Positions 16,402 through 24,890 are shown, numbered from the stretch's first letter. The stretch: DNA of 48,918 nucleotides from Oscillospiraceae bacterium (GCA_017619535.1 JAFZSD010000081.1:1-48918); one strand, 5' to 3'. Notes: a model not told the origin generated them from the sequence alone. A program made the numbers and translations.

Positions 16402-16911
16402 ATGAAGAAAAGGAAAGAGCTTCTCACAATCATCATATTCGTAACGATCGGCGTCATCGTCGTCATGGGCGCCGTATGCACGCTGGCCTGGGCGCTCTGG
16501 TCGCAGTACGATCTCAGAACGGGGCTCAGCAATTACCTCTGCATCACCGTAGACAAAGACCAGACCAGAGAAAAGATAGGGGACATCGGCGGCTATGCCC
16601 TTTATATCGAGGGGCTGGATCCGGAGGAGTGCTACTTCACCACATTCAGCGCGGATACGGTCCCGCTGAGGGAAGCCGTCGAAAGGGATCAGATCACAGT
16701 GAAAGGTATAACCAGGCACGCTTTTGCGACCGTCAAAACGGACGGTGCAGTGGTGTACCGGTTCGATAACTATGAGATAGCGGTGTCCGGCTACGACTGT
16801 ATCATCCGGAACAAAACGGGAGTTCTGAAGCTGGCGGGTCAGTCGGCCGCGAGAGTCGTAAAGAGCATTGGACCGGAGAGGACGCGCACCGGGATCGCGG
16901 GAGCATTCTAG
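16402..16911 (+). CDS. Single-pass membrane-anchored hypothetical protein
   Basis: A 169-residue protein with a short cytoplasmic KKRKE start, one long hydrophobic helix (about residues 7-33) and an extracytoplasmic domain rich in beta-like strands (YALYIEGLDPEECYF, VYRFDNYEIAVSGYD). The ATG 16402 lacks a strong ribosome binding site; an in-frame start at 16339 gives an extra Arg-rich leader. No catalytic motif seen. The next gene follows 9 bases after the stop. Function unknown. Confidence 0.6.
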   Translation: MKKRKELLTIIIFVTIGVIVVMGAVCTLAWALWSQYDLRTGLSNYLCITVDKDQTREKIGDIGGYALYIEGLDPEECYFTTFSADTVPLREAVERDQITVKGITRHAFATVKTDGAVVYRFDNYEIAVSGYDCIIRNKTGVLKLAGQSAARVVKSIGPERTRTGIAGAF

Positions 16912-16920
16912 GAGACTGAA

Positions 16921-17469
16921 ATGAGTTTAAAACTTATAAAGCTCACAAAGAAATATGAGAAACAGCTGGGCGAGATGATCGACGAATGGAGAGCCGACCA
17001 GGAGCTGAACCACACGAACACTTCGCCCGGCGCCATATTCAAGAACGACTATCACGATTTCGACTATTATCTCGAACATCTCGACCAGAAGACGGCCACG
17101 AAGGACAGAGTGCCGGGTTCAGTGTTCTTCCTTCTGGACGAGGATGAAGACAGGCTGCTGGGCGCCGTGAACATCCGCCACTACCTGAACGATGACCTCC
17201 TTAAAGAAGGGGGACATATAGGAGACGGGATAAGGCCCGGCGAGCGGAGAAAGGGCTACGCCACCAAAATGATCGGCCTGGCGCTGGAGGAGTGCAGGAA
17301 ACTCGGCATCGACAGGGTCCTCATGACATGCGACAAGGACAATATAGGTTCCGCAAAGTCCATAATGAACAACGGGGGAGTCCTTGAGAACGAATTCGTC
17401 AATTCCGAAGGTGTGGTCGAACAGCGTTACTGGATCGATCTCCGGAAGCCCGAAGAGAGGTTTACATAA
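16921..17469 (+). CDS. GNAT-family N-acetyltransferase, paralog of the C-terminal domain at 22,888
   Basis: A 182-residue acetyltransferase. The acetyl-CoA loop is in RPGERRKGYATKMIGLAL, followed by LGIDRVLMTCDKDNIGSAKSIM, NNGGVLEN and QRYWIDL. These segments closely match the C-terminal domain of the S51/GNAT fusion encoded at 22,888-24,153, so the two are probably a local duplication. AGGAGACTGAA precedes the ATG. Stop and next start share one base (TAATG), indicating coupling to the HD-domain gene. Substrate unknown. Confidence 0.85.
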   Translation: MSLKLIKLTKKYEKQLGEMIDEWRADQELNHTNTSPGAIFKNDYHDFDYYLEHLDQKTATKDRVPGSVFFLLDEDEDRLLGAVNIRHYLNDDLLKEGGHIGDGIRPGERRKGYATKMIGLALEECRKLGIDRVLMTCDKDNIGSAKSIMNNGGVLENEFVNSEGVVEQRYWIDLRKPEERFT

Positions 17470-18122
17470 TGTTTGACAAAGAACTGGTAAGGAAAACGGA
17501 AGAATTTCTGAAAGACAGATTCGACGCCGGGACATATCTTTCTTCACATCCGGAAGCAAAGGCTTACCGGCTGGAGCACACGTACCGGGTCGCCAACATC
17601 GGAAGGGATATCGCCGCAAAGGAAGGCTTCGACGAGACCGGAATGGTCATCGCGTGCCTTCTCCACGACGTGTCCTACTGCGAGGAATTCGGAGAGAACG
17701 GCTGGAAGGAGCACGGAAGGGCGTCCGCCCGGATAGCCCGCCTGTTCCTTGAGGAACTGGGACTTAAGGAGGACCTTATTGAAGACATCTGCTACGGCAT
17801 AGCCATACACGTGGACGACGAGGCGGATTTTCCCGGCGAGAAGACGCCCTTCGCCCTGACGGTGGGGGACGCGGACAATATAGACCGCTTCGACGTATAC
17901 CGCATCCATGAGGGCCTCGCCTGCGACGGGTTCCTGGAAAAGAGCTATGACGAAAAACTCGAATACGCCGAAAAGAGACTTGAGAGACTCAACCAGCTGA
18001 AGAGCTTTCCCATGGGAACGGAGACTGCCGGCGCTCTTTGGCAGGAAAGGCTTTCGTTCTATATCTCGTTCTATGAGAAGCTGGCGGATCAGCTGAAGCA
18101 CAGCCGCGAAATAACGGAATGA
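17469..18122 (+). CDS. HD-domain phosphohydrolase-like protein
   Basis: A 217-residue HD-superfamily protein. The metal-binding residues are visible as His in EHTYRVANIG, the His-Asp pair in CLLHDVSY, and further His and Asp residues in AIHVDDEADF and VGDADNIDRFD. The family includes nucleotidases, phosphodiesterases and (p)ppGpp hydrolases; this is a small single-domain member of unknown substrate. It is translationally coupled to the upstream GNAT by a one-base overlap. Confidence 0.85.
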   Translation: MFDKELVRKTEEFLKDRFDAGTYLSSHPEAKAYRLEHTYRVANIGRDIAAKEGFDETGMVIACLLHDVSYCEEFGENGWKEHGRASARIARLFLEELGLKEDLIEDICYGIAIHVDDEADFPGEKTPFALTVGDADNIDRFDVYRIHEGLACDGFLEKSYDEKLEYAEKRLERLNQLKSFPMGTETAGALWQERLSFYISFYEKLADQLKHSREITE

Positions 18123-18124
18123 CG

Positions 18125-18142
18125 GCCGCGGGGACAGCCGCG
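18125..18142 (+). other. Short GC-rich hairpin
   Basis: CCGCGG at both ends of an 18-base segment can form a 6-bp stem with a 6-base loop just after the HD-domain stop. There is no T-run afterwards, so it is at most a weak terminator or RNA-stabilising hairpin. An AT-rich stretch follows (18,150-18,180) and may hold the promoter of the nitroreductase gene. Confidence 0.3.
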
Positions 18143-18189
18143 GATCAAATGATCAAAGATAAAAATTTATACATAAAGGGGTAAGAAAA

Positions 18190-18717
18190 ATGATAAACAA
18201 CGAGACAATGAAGAGCATCCTTGCCAGACGCAGCTACAAGATGTTCGACGGAAGGCCCATCGACGACGAATCGCTGGATACGATAATCACGGCCGGCCTG
18301 TACGCGCCTACCGGCATGAACAGCCAGCCCTGGCACTTCACCGTTATCAGGAGCCCGGAGATGCTCGAGAAAGTCGGCGCCGCCCGCAGAGCTCTTCCGA
18401 CGCCTCCCGGAGTACCCGCGGCCGGCGATCCGATGCGCAACGCGCCCGTCATGATAGTCGTTTCAGCCAGGGACACTCTGACCGCTTACGAAGACAGCTG
18501 CCTCGCCATGGAGAACATGTTCATCGCGGCCGCTTCCCTCGGCATCATGAGCGGTTGGGACCACGCCACGGTAAGAGCCCTGTTCAAAGAGGGATCCGAT
18601 CTGAAGAAGGAACTTATACCGGAGGGTTACACCGTGTACGCGGCGGCGTTCTTCGGATATCCCGGCCCGAACGTAAAGGACCGCGGGGAGCGCAAGGGAA
18701 CCGTAGAATACATATAA
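18190..18717 (+). CDS. Nitroreductase-family flavoprotein
   Basis: A 175-residue FMN-dependent oxidoreductase. The N-terminal RRSYKMFDGRPI contains the Arg-x-Ser/Tyr FMN-phosphate contact, APTGMNSQPWHF is the classic second motif, and the middle helix ENMFIAAASLGIMSGWDH and the tail FFGYPGP follow in order. Such enzymes reduce nitroaromatics, quinones or flavins with NAD(P)H and usually dimerise. AAAGGGGTAAG precedes the ATG. It has an AT-rich upstream gap and so is probably the first gene of its unit. Confidence 0.9.
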   Translation: MINNETMKSILARRSYKMFDGRPIDDESLDTIITAGLYAPTGMNSQPWHFTVIRSPEMLEKVGAARRALPTPPGVPAAGDPMRNAPVMIVVSARDTLTAYEDSCLAMENMFIAAASLGIMSGWDHATVRALFKEGSDLKKELIPEGYTVYAAAFFGYPGPNVKDRGERKGTVEYI

Positions 18718-18739
18718 GTATCTGATCCGGAGGACGGAT

Positions 18740-19225
18740 ATGCGGTTCGGATTTTCCTACGTCGGCCTCATATTCCTGCTGATGCTCTTCGTGCCGAACT
18801 TCCTGTGGACGAAGAACAGACCGGAGGGGTACGACGCCTATGCCAAAAATGAAAACAGGATACTGCTGGCTCTGGAACGCGCCGGAGAGGTCGCTGTCAC
18901 GGCGCTGATGCTCGTTTTCAGCAGCAACGACGTACAGGGACTCGACGGCAGGCTGGCCTGGCTCGCCGCGGCGTTCGTCCTGATGGTCCTGTACGAGATC
19001 TTCTGGATCCGTTATTTCAGAAGCGGAAAGACCATGAAGGACTTCTACGGCAGCCTCCTCGGCATCCCGGTGCCCGGAGCTACGCTCCCCGTGATCGCTG
19101 TGCTGCTCGTCGCGGTCTACGGAAGGAACCCGTATCTCTTCGCGGCGGGCATAGTCCTCGGCATAGGGCATATAGGGATACATCTGGGACACAGGAAAGA
19201 GGCGGCCGGACAGGACCGGCCGTGA
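18740..19225 (+). CDS. Conserved multi-pass membrane protein of unknown function
   Basis: A 161-residue integral membrane protein with four to five predicted helices. The opening FGFSYVGLIFLLMLFVPN followed by LWTKNRP and a NENRILLALERAGEV segment resembles a conserved uncharacterised Firmicutes membrane family. The C-terminal helix ends in GHIGIHLGHRKE. GGAGGACGGAT lies before the ATG. It sits 22 bases after the nitroreductase. Function unknown. Confidence 0.75.
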   Translation: MRFGFSYVGLIFLLMLFVPNFLWTKNRPEGYDAYAKNENRILLALERAGEVAVTALMLVFSSNDVQGLDGRLAWLAAAFVLMVLYEIFWIRYFRSGKTMKDFYGSLLGIPVPGATLPVIAVLLVAVYGRNPYLFAAGIVLGIGHIGIHLGHRKEAAGQDRP

Positions 19226-19256
19226 CACGGCGAGGATAAACGGAAAGGGGGCCCCG

Positions 19257-19958
19257 ATGGTCACCGAAGAGATCAGAGAAGAACTGCTGCGGATGCAGGA
19301 TGAAAAGTACCGCGATTTCCAGATAAAACTCATCCCGACGGCGGCGCCTGAATCGGTCATAGGCGTCAGGACCCCAGATCTGAGAAAACTCGCGAAACAG
19401 ATGTCGAAAAGGGAAGACGTCGCGGTTTTCCTGAACGATCTGCCGCACCGGTATTTTGACGAGAACCAGCTGCACGCTTTCATCGTTTCAGAAATTAAGG
19501 ATTACGGGCAGTGCATCGCGGAGACGGAACGGTTCCTGCCGTACGTGGACAACTGGGCCACCTGCGACCAGATGTCTCCGAAGGTGTTCGGAAAGCACCG
19601 GAAGGAGCTCTTGGAGAGAATCGGAAAGTGGATACGGTCCGGAGAGACCTACACCGTAAGGTTCGGCATAGGCATGCTGATGGAGCACTTCCTCGACGGG
19701 GATTACGACCCCGGATACCCGGAAATGGTCGCCGGTATCAGATCCGGCGAGTACTACGTAAATATGATGACCGCCTGGTATTTCGCCACGGCCCTGGCGA
19801 AACAGTACGAGACGGTGATCCCGTTCATCGAAGAGAGACGTCTCGACACGTGGACCCATAACAAGGCGATACAGAAGGCGCTGGAGAGCTGCCGCGTGAC
19901 TCCGGAGCGGAAAGAGCATCTGCGGAGCCTCAGGATCCCCGGTAAACACCGGAACTGA
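19257..19958 (+). CDS. DNA alkylation repair protein, AlkD-like
   Basis: A 233-residue all-helical HEAT-repeat protein of the AlkC/AlkD glycosylase group, which excises alkylated bases such as 3-methyladenine or 7-methylguanine. Supporting segments are the family opening with IGVRTPDLRKLAKQM, the PYVDNWATCDQMSP segment that holds the catalytic-site Trp and Asp region, GMLMEHFLDG, and MMTAWYFATALAKQY. Length fits. AAAGGGGG precedes the ATG. Neighbours are unrelated, so it probably acts in general genome maintenance. Confidence 0.85.
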   Translation: MVTEEIREELLRMQDEKYRDFQIKLIPTAAPESVIGVRTPDLRKLAKQMSKREDVAVFLNDLPHRYFDENQLHAFIVSEIKDYGQCIAETERFLPYVDNWATCDQMSPKVFGKHRKELLERIGKWIRSGETYTVRFGIGMLMEHFLDGDYDPGYPEMVAGIRSGEYYVNMMTAWYFATALAKQYETVIPFIEERRLDTWTHNKAIQKALESCRVTPERKEHLRSLRIPGKHRN

Positions 19959-19972
19959 CGGGAGGATTCGGT

Positions 19973-21100
19973 TTGGGTTCTTTCAGCTATATAATCCTGA
20001 TAATAGAGACACTGGCCGCCTGGGCCGTGCTGTTCGCCGTCCAGATACCGCTGCGGATAAGATGGCATCCGGTCCTGCGGATCATAGCGATCATCGTCAA
20101 AGTGGTCCTCATCCCTGGAACGGCGATCCTATTCGTTGCGGTCGTATGCGGTTTTTCGTACAGACACGGAGATATCCTGAACGCGGTCTACATCGCGCTC
20201 ATCGCCGATACTGCCGCGGATGTGATCGGCTTTTTTGCCGGACTTTTCCGCAGAAAAAGACCGGAAAGCCCCGGAAGGCTGCATTTTCCGACGCTTTGCG
20301 GCGTGCTCAGTCTTATATTCTGCGCGGCCCTATTCGTTTACGGGACCTGGAATGCGGGAAACGTCACGGAACAGAAGCATGTCTGGGAAGCGGAAGGGCT
20401 GGAGCGTCAGCACACCTTCGCTTTCGTCGCGGATATACACGCCGGACAGGCGATGTCTGAAGAAAAACTCTGGGAGCTGTGCCTGCAGATTAACGCCGAA
20501 AGCCCCGAGTTCGTCATCCTGGGCGGAGACGTCACGGACGAGCTGACTTCCTATGAGGATATGACAGCGGTCTACCGGATCCTGTCGGAGATCGAGGCAC
20601 CCGTATACTTCGTCTACGGCAACCATGACAGGCAGCCCGACGCCTCTCTTATGGGAGGAAGGACGTACACTGACGAGCAGCTGACGGAGGAGATAAGAAA
20701 AGCGGGCATAAGGATCCTGGCGGACGAATTCGTGAAGATCTCCGACGACCTGGTCCTGCTGGGCCGTGAGGATCTGAGCAGGGACGAGCGCATCGCGTGG
20801 AACGGTCTTTCGGATCCTTTCGGTGACGGCGCGGCCCTCGTGGTGGCCGATCATCAGCCCTATGACGAGGATCAGCTGGCGGTCGAGGTCTCGGCGCTGC
20901 AGCTGTCGGGGCACACCCACGCCGGACAGCTGTGGCCTCTCAGAGCATTTTACCGTTATATCCTGGGACTTCCCGCATACGGTGAGTTCGAGGAACCTGG
21001 CACGCGGCTGTATGTAACCGCCGGCACGTTTGGATGGATGATCCCCATGCGAACTGAAAGACATTGCGAATGGGATCTCATAACACTGCAGCCCGCGTAA
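19973..21100 (+). CDS. Membrane-anchored metallophosphoesterase
   Basis: A 375-residue protein with several N-terminal transmembrane helices (about 1-125) and a calcineurin-like phosphoesterase domain. The metal motifs are in order: ADIHAGQ (Asp-x-His), GGDVTDE, YGNHDRQP and SGHTHAGQLWP. This is the YkuE/YaeI-like arrangement; related proteins act on phospholipid-linked or UDP-linked substrates. The start is a TTG after GGGAGGATTCGG. It lies 14 bases after the AlkD-like gene. Confidence 0.85.
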   Translation: MGSFSYIILIIETLAAWAVLFAVQIPLRIRWHPVLRIIAIIVKVVLIPGTAILFVAVVCGFSYRHGDILNAVYIALIADTAADVIGFFAGLFRRKRPESPGRLHFPTLCGVLSLIFCAALFVYGTWNAGNVTEQKHVWEAEGLERQHTFAFVADIHAGQAMSEEKLWELCLQINAESPEFVILGGDVTDELTSYEDMTAVYRILSEIEAPVYFVYGNHDRQPDASLMGGRTYTDEQLTEEIRKAGIRILADEFVKISDDLVLLGREDLSRDERIAWNGLSDPFGDGAALVVADHQPYDEDQLAVEVSALQLSGHTHAGQLWPLRAFYRYILGLPAYGEFEEPGTRLYVTAGTFGWMIPMRTERHCEWDLITLQPA

Positions 21101-21134
21101 GAAGATGACCTGTGTTTTGAATGGGGGATAGATC

Positions 21135-21689
21135 ATGAACGGTTTCAAGGAAAAAGACTACAAGGTATTCGAGATGTTCAGGGATCAGTGGGCTCTGGTA
21201 ACAGCCGGAGACCCTGAGGATTTCAATTCCTGCACCCTTGGATGGGGCAGTCTGGGCACCATCTGGACGAGACCTGGCAGAGGATACATCGTCACCGTTT
21301 ACCTGCATCCGTCCCGTTACACGACTGAGTATCTGCTGAGGAACGACCAGTTCACGGTCAGCTTCTTCCCGGAGAGATACAGAAAAGCGCTTGCCGTTAT
21401 GGGCACCGTTTCAGGACGGGATCACGACAAGCCCGCCGAAGCCGGACTCACTCCCGCGCCGATAGGAGACAGCGTAACCTATAAAGAGGCAGAGCTGACT
21501 TTCCTGTGCAGGAAGATATATCAGCACATGTTCTCCAGGGAGGATCTGGCGCCTGAGATACAGGAGATATACAGGAACAACACGAAAACGTTTCCGCCTG
21601 ACGAAAACGGCGATTGGCAGCCCCACTGGATGTTCATCGGGGAGATCCTCGAAACGGACGACAGGCGTCCGGCGAAAGAACAGGAGTGA
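21135..21689 (+). CDS. Flavin reductase-like split-barrel protein
   Basis: A 184-residue protein with an FMN-binding split-barrel pattern: WALVTAGDPEDFN, TLGWGSLGTIWTRP, YIVTVYLHPSRYTTEYL and FTVSFFPERYRKAL. These correspond to the barrel strands and FMN-phosphate contacts of the flavin-reductase family. It would bind FMN and use NAD(P)H or act as an accessory. GGGGATAGATC precedes the ATG. The Vat-like gene begins six bases later with its ribosome binding site inside this gene's end, so the two are likely cotranscribed. Confidence 0.8.
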   Translation: MNGFKEKDYKVFEMFRDQWALVTAGDPEDFNSCTLGWGSLGTIWTRPGRGYIVTVYLHPSRYTTEYLLRNDQFTVSFFPERYRKALAVMGTVSGRDHDKPAEAGLTPAPIGDSVTYKEAELTFLCRKIYQHMFSREDLAPEIQEIYRNNTKTFPPDENGDWQPHWMFIGEILETDDRRPAKEQE

Positions 21690-21695
21690 TCCCGT

Positions 21696-22334
21696 ATGAA
21701 AAACGGAAAGAGACCGGATCCCGATGTGATCCACCCGATACCCGGATACGAAAACGAGATATATGTCAGACCTGCGGTAAAGAATACGAACATCATCGTA
21801 GGAGACTTCACGTATATTGCCGATTCAGAGTTCGAGAGCCATGTGACCTATCACTATGAATGGAACGGCGACAGGCTGATCATAGGGAAGTTCTGCCAAA
21901 TAGCCTCAGGAGTGGAGTTCGTGATGAACGGGGCGAACCACAAGATGAACTCCGTATCCACATTCCCGTTCTACACGCTGGAAGGCTGGGACATGGACCC
22001 ACCACCTCTGGACGACCTGCCGATCAAAGGCGACACGGTGATCGGAAACGACGTGTGGATCGGACAGGACGCCGTCATACTTCCCGGAGTCCATATCGGC
22101 GACGGGGCGATAATAGGAGCCTGCAGCGTGGTGGGAAGCGACGTCGACCCCTACAGCATCGTGGCCGGCGATCCGGCAAAGCTTCTGAGGAAACGATTCG
22201 ACGACGAACTGATAGATATGCTGCTCCGCTTCAAGTGGTGGGACAGGAGCGTTGACGAGATAAACGCACTGATCCCACTGCTGACCTGCAGCGATCTGGA
22301 AAAGGTCAGGAAGGAACTCCAGGAGAGACTATGA
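21696..22334 (+). CDS. Vat/CatB-type xenobiotic O-acetyltransferase
   Basis: A 212-residue left-handed-beta-helix hexapeptide acetyltransferase. The streptogramin-A acetyltransferase signature is strong: GDFTYIAD, HYEWNGDRLIIGKFCQIA, then FVMNGANHKMN with the catalytic His, and later hexapeptide turns (IGNDVWIGQDAVILPGV, VAGDPAKLLRKRF). Such enzymes inactivate streptogramin A or chloramphenicol with acetyl-CoA as trimers. Substrate range is not certain from sequence. Its stop overlaps the next start (ATGA). Confidence 0.9.
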   Translation: MKNGKRPDPDVIHPIPGYENEIYVRPAVKNTNIIVGDFTYIADSEFESHVTYHYEWNGDRLIIGKFCQIASGVEFVMNGANHKMNSVSTFPFYTLEGWDMDPPPLDDLPIKGDTVIGNDVWIGQDAVILPGVHIGDGAIIGACSVVGSDVDPYSIVAGDPAKLLRKRFDDELIDMLLRFKWWDRSVDEINALIPLLTCSDLEKVRKELQERL

Positions 22335-22891
22335 TAATACTTATCACCGGCGCGTCCCACACCGGGAAAACGCTCCTTGCCCAAAGGATGCTCGAGAAAT
22401 ACGGGTTCCCGTATTACTCCATCGATCATCTGAAGATGGGACTTATCCGGAGCGGGAACACGAGCCTTACGCCGGAAGACGACGGCAAGCTAACGGAGTA
22501 TCTCTGGCCGATCGTCCGGGAGACGGTCAAGACAGCCATAGAGAACGGACAGGACCTGATAGTCGAAGGCTGCTATATCCCGGCCGACTGGAAACGGGAT
22601 CTCGACTCCCGGTATCTGCCGTCTGTAAAGCTCATATGCCTAGCCATGACGGACGGCTACATCGACCGCTGCTTCGAAGACATTATGAGACACAGCCGGG
22701 ATATCGAAGACAGGCTGGACGATTCCCAGTGCACGCCCGACGCCCTGAAGGCTGATAACCGCGCGTATATAGACGGATTCGGCAGGAACGGCGATACTCT
22801 CGTACTGATAGATTCGGATTACGAAAAGACTGTCGAAAGCATCATAGATGATATCGGGGCGGAGACAGACAGAAAGGAAAGAGCAAAGTGA
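22331..22891 (+). CDS. P-loop kinase/ATPase
   Basis: A 186-residue nucleotide-binding protein with Walker A GASHTGKT at residues 7-14, a DHLKMGLIRSG segment typical of small-molecule kinases, and VEGCYIPADWKRD as a probable Walker B/substrate region. It resembles zeta-toxin/2-phosphoglycerate kinase-type kinases in layout, but the substrate is unknown. It is translationally coupled at both ends: ATGA with the Vat-like gene and GTGA with the S51/GNAT gene. Confidence 0.8.
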   Translation: MIILITGASHTGKTLLAQRMLEKYGFPYYSIDHLKMGLIRSGNTSLTPEDDGKLTEYLWPIVRETVKTAIENGQDLIVEGCYIPADWKRDLDSRYLPSVKLICLAMTDGYIDRCFEDIMRHSRDIEDRLDDSQCTPDALKADNRAYIDGFGRNGDTLVLIDSDYEKTVESIIDDIGAETDRKERAK

Positions 22892-24153
22892 TCTGTTTTC
22901 TTACGAGCAGGACATATGTACATGACACCGGGGAGATGAATCCCGCGAACGGTTTCACGGACGAACTGCGCCGGTGTTTTCCGGAAAACTGCAGAGCCCT
23001 TCAGATATGTTCCGATCCCGACAGCTGGGAGAGGACGGACTTCTACGCCTCCTTTCTGAGAGAGAGCTTTGAAAAAGCGGGGTTCAGTATCGAGAGCTAC
23101 CGCACTCTGGACGGAAGGAACGCGGAGCAGGCGGCGGAACTCATAAAGGATTCCGACCTCATCGTGCTCAGCGGCGGACACGTCCCGACGCAGAACAGAT
23201 TCTTCCAAAGAATAGGCCTGCGTGATCTCATAAAGGATTTCAGCGGCATCGTCATAGGCATAAGCGCCGGCAGCATGAACAGCGCAGATACCGTATACGC
23301 CCAGCCCGAAGAGGAAGGCGAGGCCGTCGACCCGGGCTATCAAAAGTTTCTTACGGGACTCGGCCTTACTGAGACGATGCTCCTTCCGCATTACCAGGAT
23401 GTCAAGGACGACGTGCTGGACGGCCTGCGGGTCTTCGAGGACGTCACGTACCCGGACAGCATGGGCAGGACGTTCTACGCCATTCCCGACGGAAGCTATC
23501 TCTTCATCGGAAACGGCAGAGAGGAACTGAGGGGAGAGGCGTACAGGATAAAAGACGGAGGTATCGAACGGATATCCGGGGACGGAGACACGGTCGTCCT
23601 AAGCGGCGCGGAACCGGACACGGACGATCTGATACTCGTAAGACCCGACGGGACTTATCTTGAGCAGATAAGGAGGTTCCGTGAGGAATTCGCCGACTGC
23701 CTCGACTGGCTCCACGGAGCCCAGGGACTGAGGTATCACGAGGATCCAGCGGAATGGCTCCGTTACCTCGCCCTGTGCGGGGACGAATCGACGGTGCCGG
23801 AAGGCGATCACCTTTATTCCCAGTTCATCTGCGTGAGGCAGACCGACGGAAAGATCGTGGGGACCGTAGGGGTCCGGCACAGGCCTGTCGGCCCGCTGGA
23901 TACATGGGGCGGACACGTGGGCTACTGCGTGTGCCCGTCCGAAAGACGGAAGGGCTACGCCACATGGATGCTCCGTGAAGTGCTGCCCTACTGCAGGAGC
24001 CTGGGGCTCGACAGGGTCCTTCTGACCGCCGGAGACGAGAACCAGGGAAGCGTGAAGACGATACTGGCAAACGGCGGCGTCCTCGAATCGTATGTTCAGA
24101 CCCCGAGACACCCCATGCCGGTTGGGCGTTACTGGATCGATCTGAGCGACTGA
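22888..24153 (+). CDS. Fusion: peptidase S51-like amidotransferase fold + GNAT domain
   Basis: A 421-residue fusion starting at GTG 22888. Residues 1 to about 255 are a class I GATase-like peptidase-E-type domain with VLSGGHVPTQN and nucleophile elbow GISAGSM (Ser126), followed by LLPHYQDV with the likely His. Residues about 270-421 are an acetyltransferase domain: QTDGKIVGTVGVRHRP, CPSERRKGYATWML, ANGGVLES and RYWIDL. That domain is closely related to the stand-alone GNAT at 16,921. S51 members cleave Asp-X dipeptides or cyanophycin; here the paired activity is unknown. Confidence 0.85.
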   Translation: MICFLTSRTYVHDTGEMNPANGFTDELRRCFPENCRALQICSDPDSWERTDFYASFLRESFEKAGFSIESYRTLDGRNAEQAAELIKDSDLIVLSGGHVPTQNRFFQRIGLRDLIKDFSGIVIGISAGSMNSADTVYAQPEEEGEAVDPGYQKFLTGLGLTETMLLPHYQDVKDDVLDGLRVFEDVTYPDSMGRTFYAIPDGSYLFIGNGREELRGEAYRIKDGGIERISGDGDTVVLSGAEPDTDDLILVRPDGTYLEQIRRFREEFADCLDWLHGAQGLRYHEDPAEWLRYLALCGDESTVPEGDHLYSQFICVRQTDGKIVGTVGVRHRPVGPLDTWGGHVGYCVCPSERRKGYATWMLREVLPYCRSLGLDRVLLTAGDENQGSVKTILANGGVLESYVQTPRHPMPVGRYWIDLSD

Positions 24154-24191
24154 CCCGGGCGGAGTTTTTTCCCTTCAGGCGAGAAAAGATG

Positions 24192-24220
24192 TTTTCACAG
24201 AGTGCAGAAAGGGTTATACT
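24192..24220 (+). promoter_or_regulatory. Candidate sigma-A promoter of the Ala/Glu repeat gene
   Basis: TTTTCA (24192-24197) and TATACT (24215-24220) are separated by 17 bases, a good vegetative promoter, about 80 bases before the start at 24300. It follows the end of the coupled Vat-kinase-S51 unit, so this gene probably has its own transcript. Confidence 0.55.
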
Positions 24221-24299
24221 GATAGAAAGCGGACCGTATATCAGCCGCAAGGCGGCATCAGATAGGCAAAACGACAACAGACTATTAGGAGGAGAGAAA

Positions 24300-24851
24300 A
24301 TGGGACTGCGCAGTTTTTTCAGATCGATATTCGGTAAAAAGGAAAAGGTTGAGGAATGCGTCGACAGGAGCATACCGGATCTGAACGTAGATCTTGAAGT
24401 GGACCCGTCTCAGATCAATCCGCCGGAGACGCGTTATACAGAGGAGTACAAGGAATTCGTGGAGAGCCTTGAGAACGACCCGTCCAGGGGAGTGAAGATC
24501 GAAGCCGCCGAGGAAGCGGTGAGATCCGCTGCCGCGGAGGCGGCCGAAGGAGCCGCGGAGACCGTGAAAGACGCCGCGGAGACGGCGGAAGAAGCAGTGG
24601 CCGGAGCGGCCGAGACAGTCGCGGAGGCGGCCGAAGAGACCGTTTCCTACGCAGCTGACGCAGCCGCGGAGGCTGAAGAGACCGTTACGTATGCCGCCGA
24701 CGCTGCCGAAGAAGCCGTCACCGGCGCTGCCGAAGCAGTCGAAGAAGCCGCGGAAGAAGCCGTAGGCGAGGTAACGGAAGACCTGGATTCGGAGATCGTC
24801 GACGTTATCGATCCGGACAAAGCGGAAGACGTCGATCCGGACCGCGAGTGA
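24300..24851 (+). CDS. Ala/Glu-rich amphipathic repeat protein (LEA-like)
   Basis: A 183-residue protein with a short N-terminal segment MGLRSFFRSIFGKKEK, a linker and then residues about 65-160 made of imperfect repeats of the type AAEEAVxGAAETV and AAEETVSYAADA. The pattern is a long amphipathic, strongly acidic helix, resembling LEA-group or apolipoprotein-like helices. The tail is acidic (DPDKAEDVDPDRE). The N-terminal RSFFRSIF may be a membrane-surface helix. The ATG at 24300 follows AGGAGGAG. Function unknown; stress protection or a surface-coating role is speculation. The low-complexity coding DNA could be variable in repeat number. Confidence 0.75.
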   Translation: MGLRSFFRSIFGKKEKVEECVDRSIPDLNVDLEVDPSQINPPETRYTEEYKEFVESLENDPSRGVKIEAAEEAVRSAAAEAAEGAAETVKDAAETAEEAVAGAAETVAEAAEETVSYAADAAAEAEETVTYAADAAEEAVTGAAEAVEEAAEEAVGEVTEDLDSEIVDVIDPDKAEDVDPDRE

Positions 24852-24890
24852 GGCGGCACCGTACACATACTTCAGATACGGAACAACACG

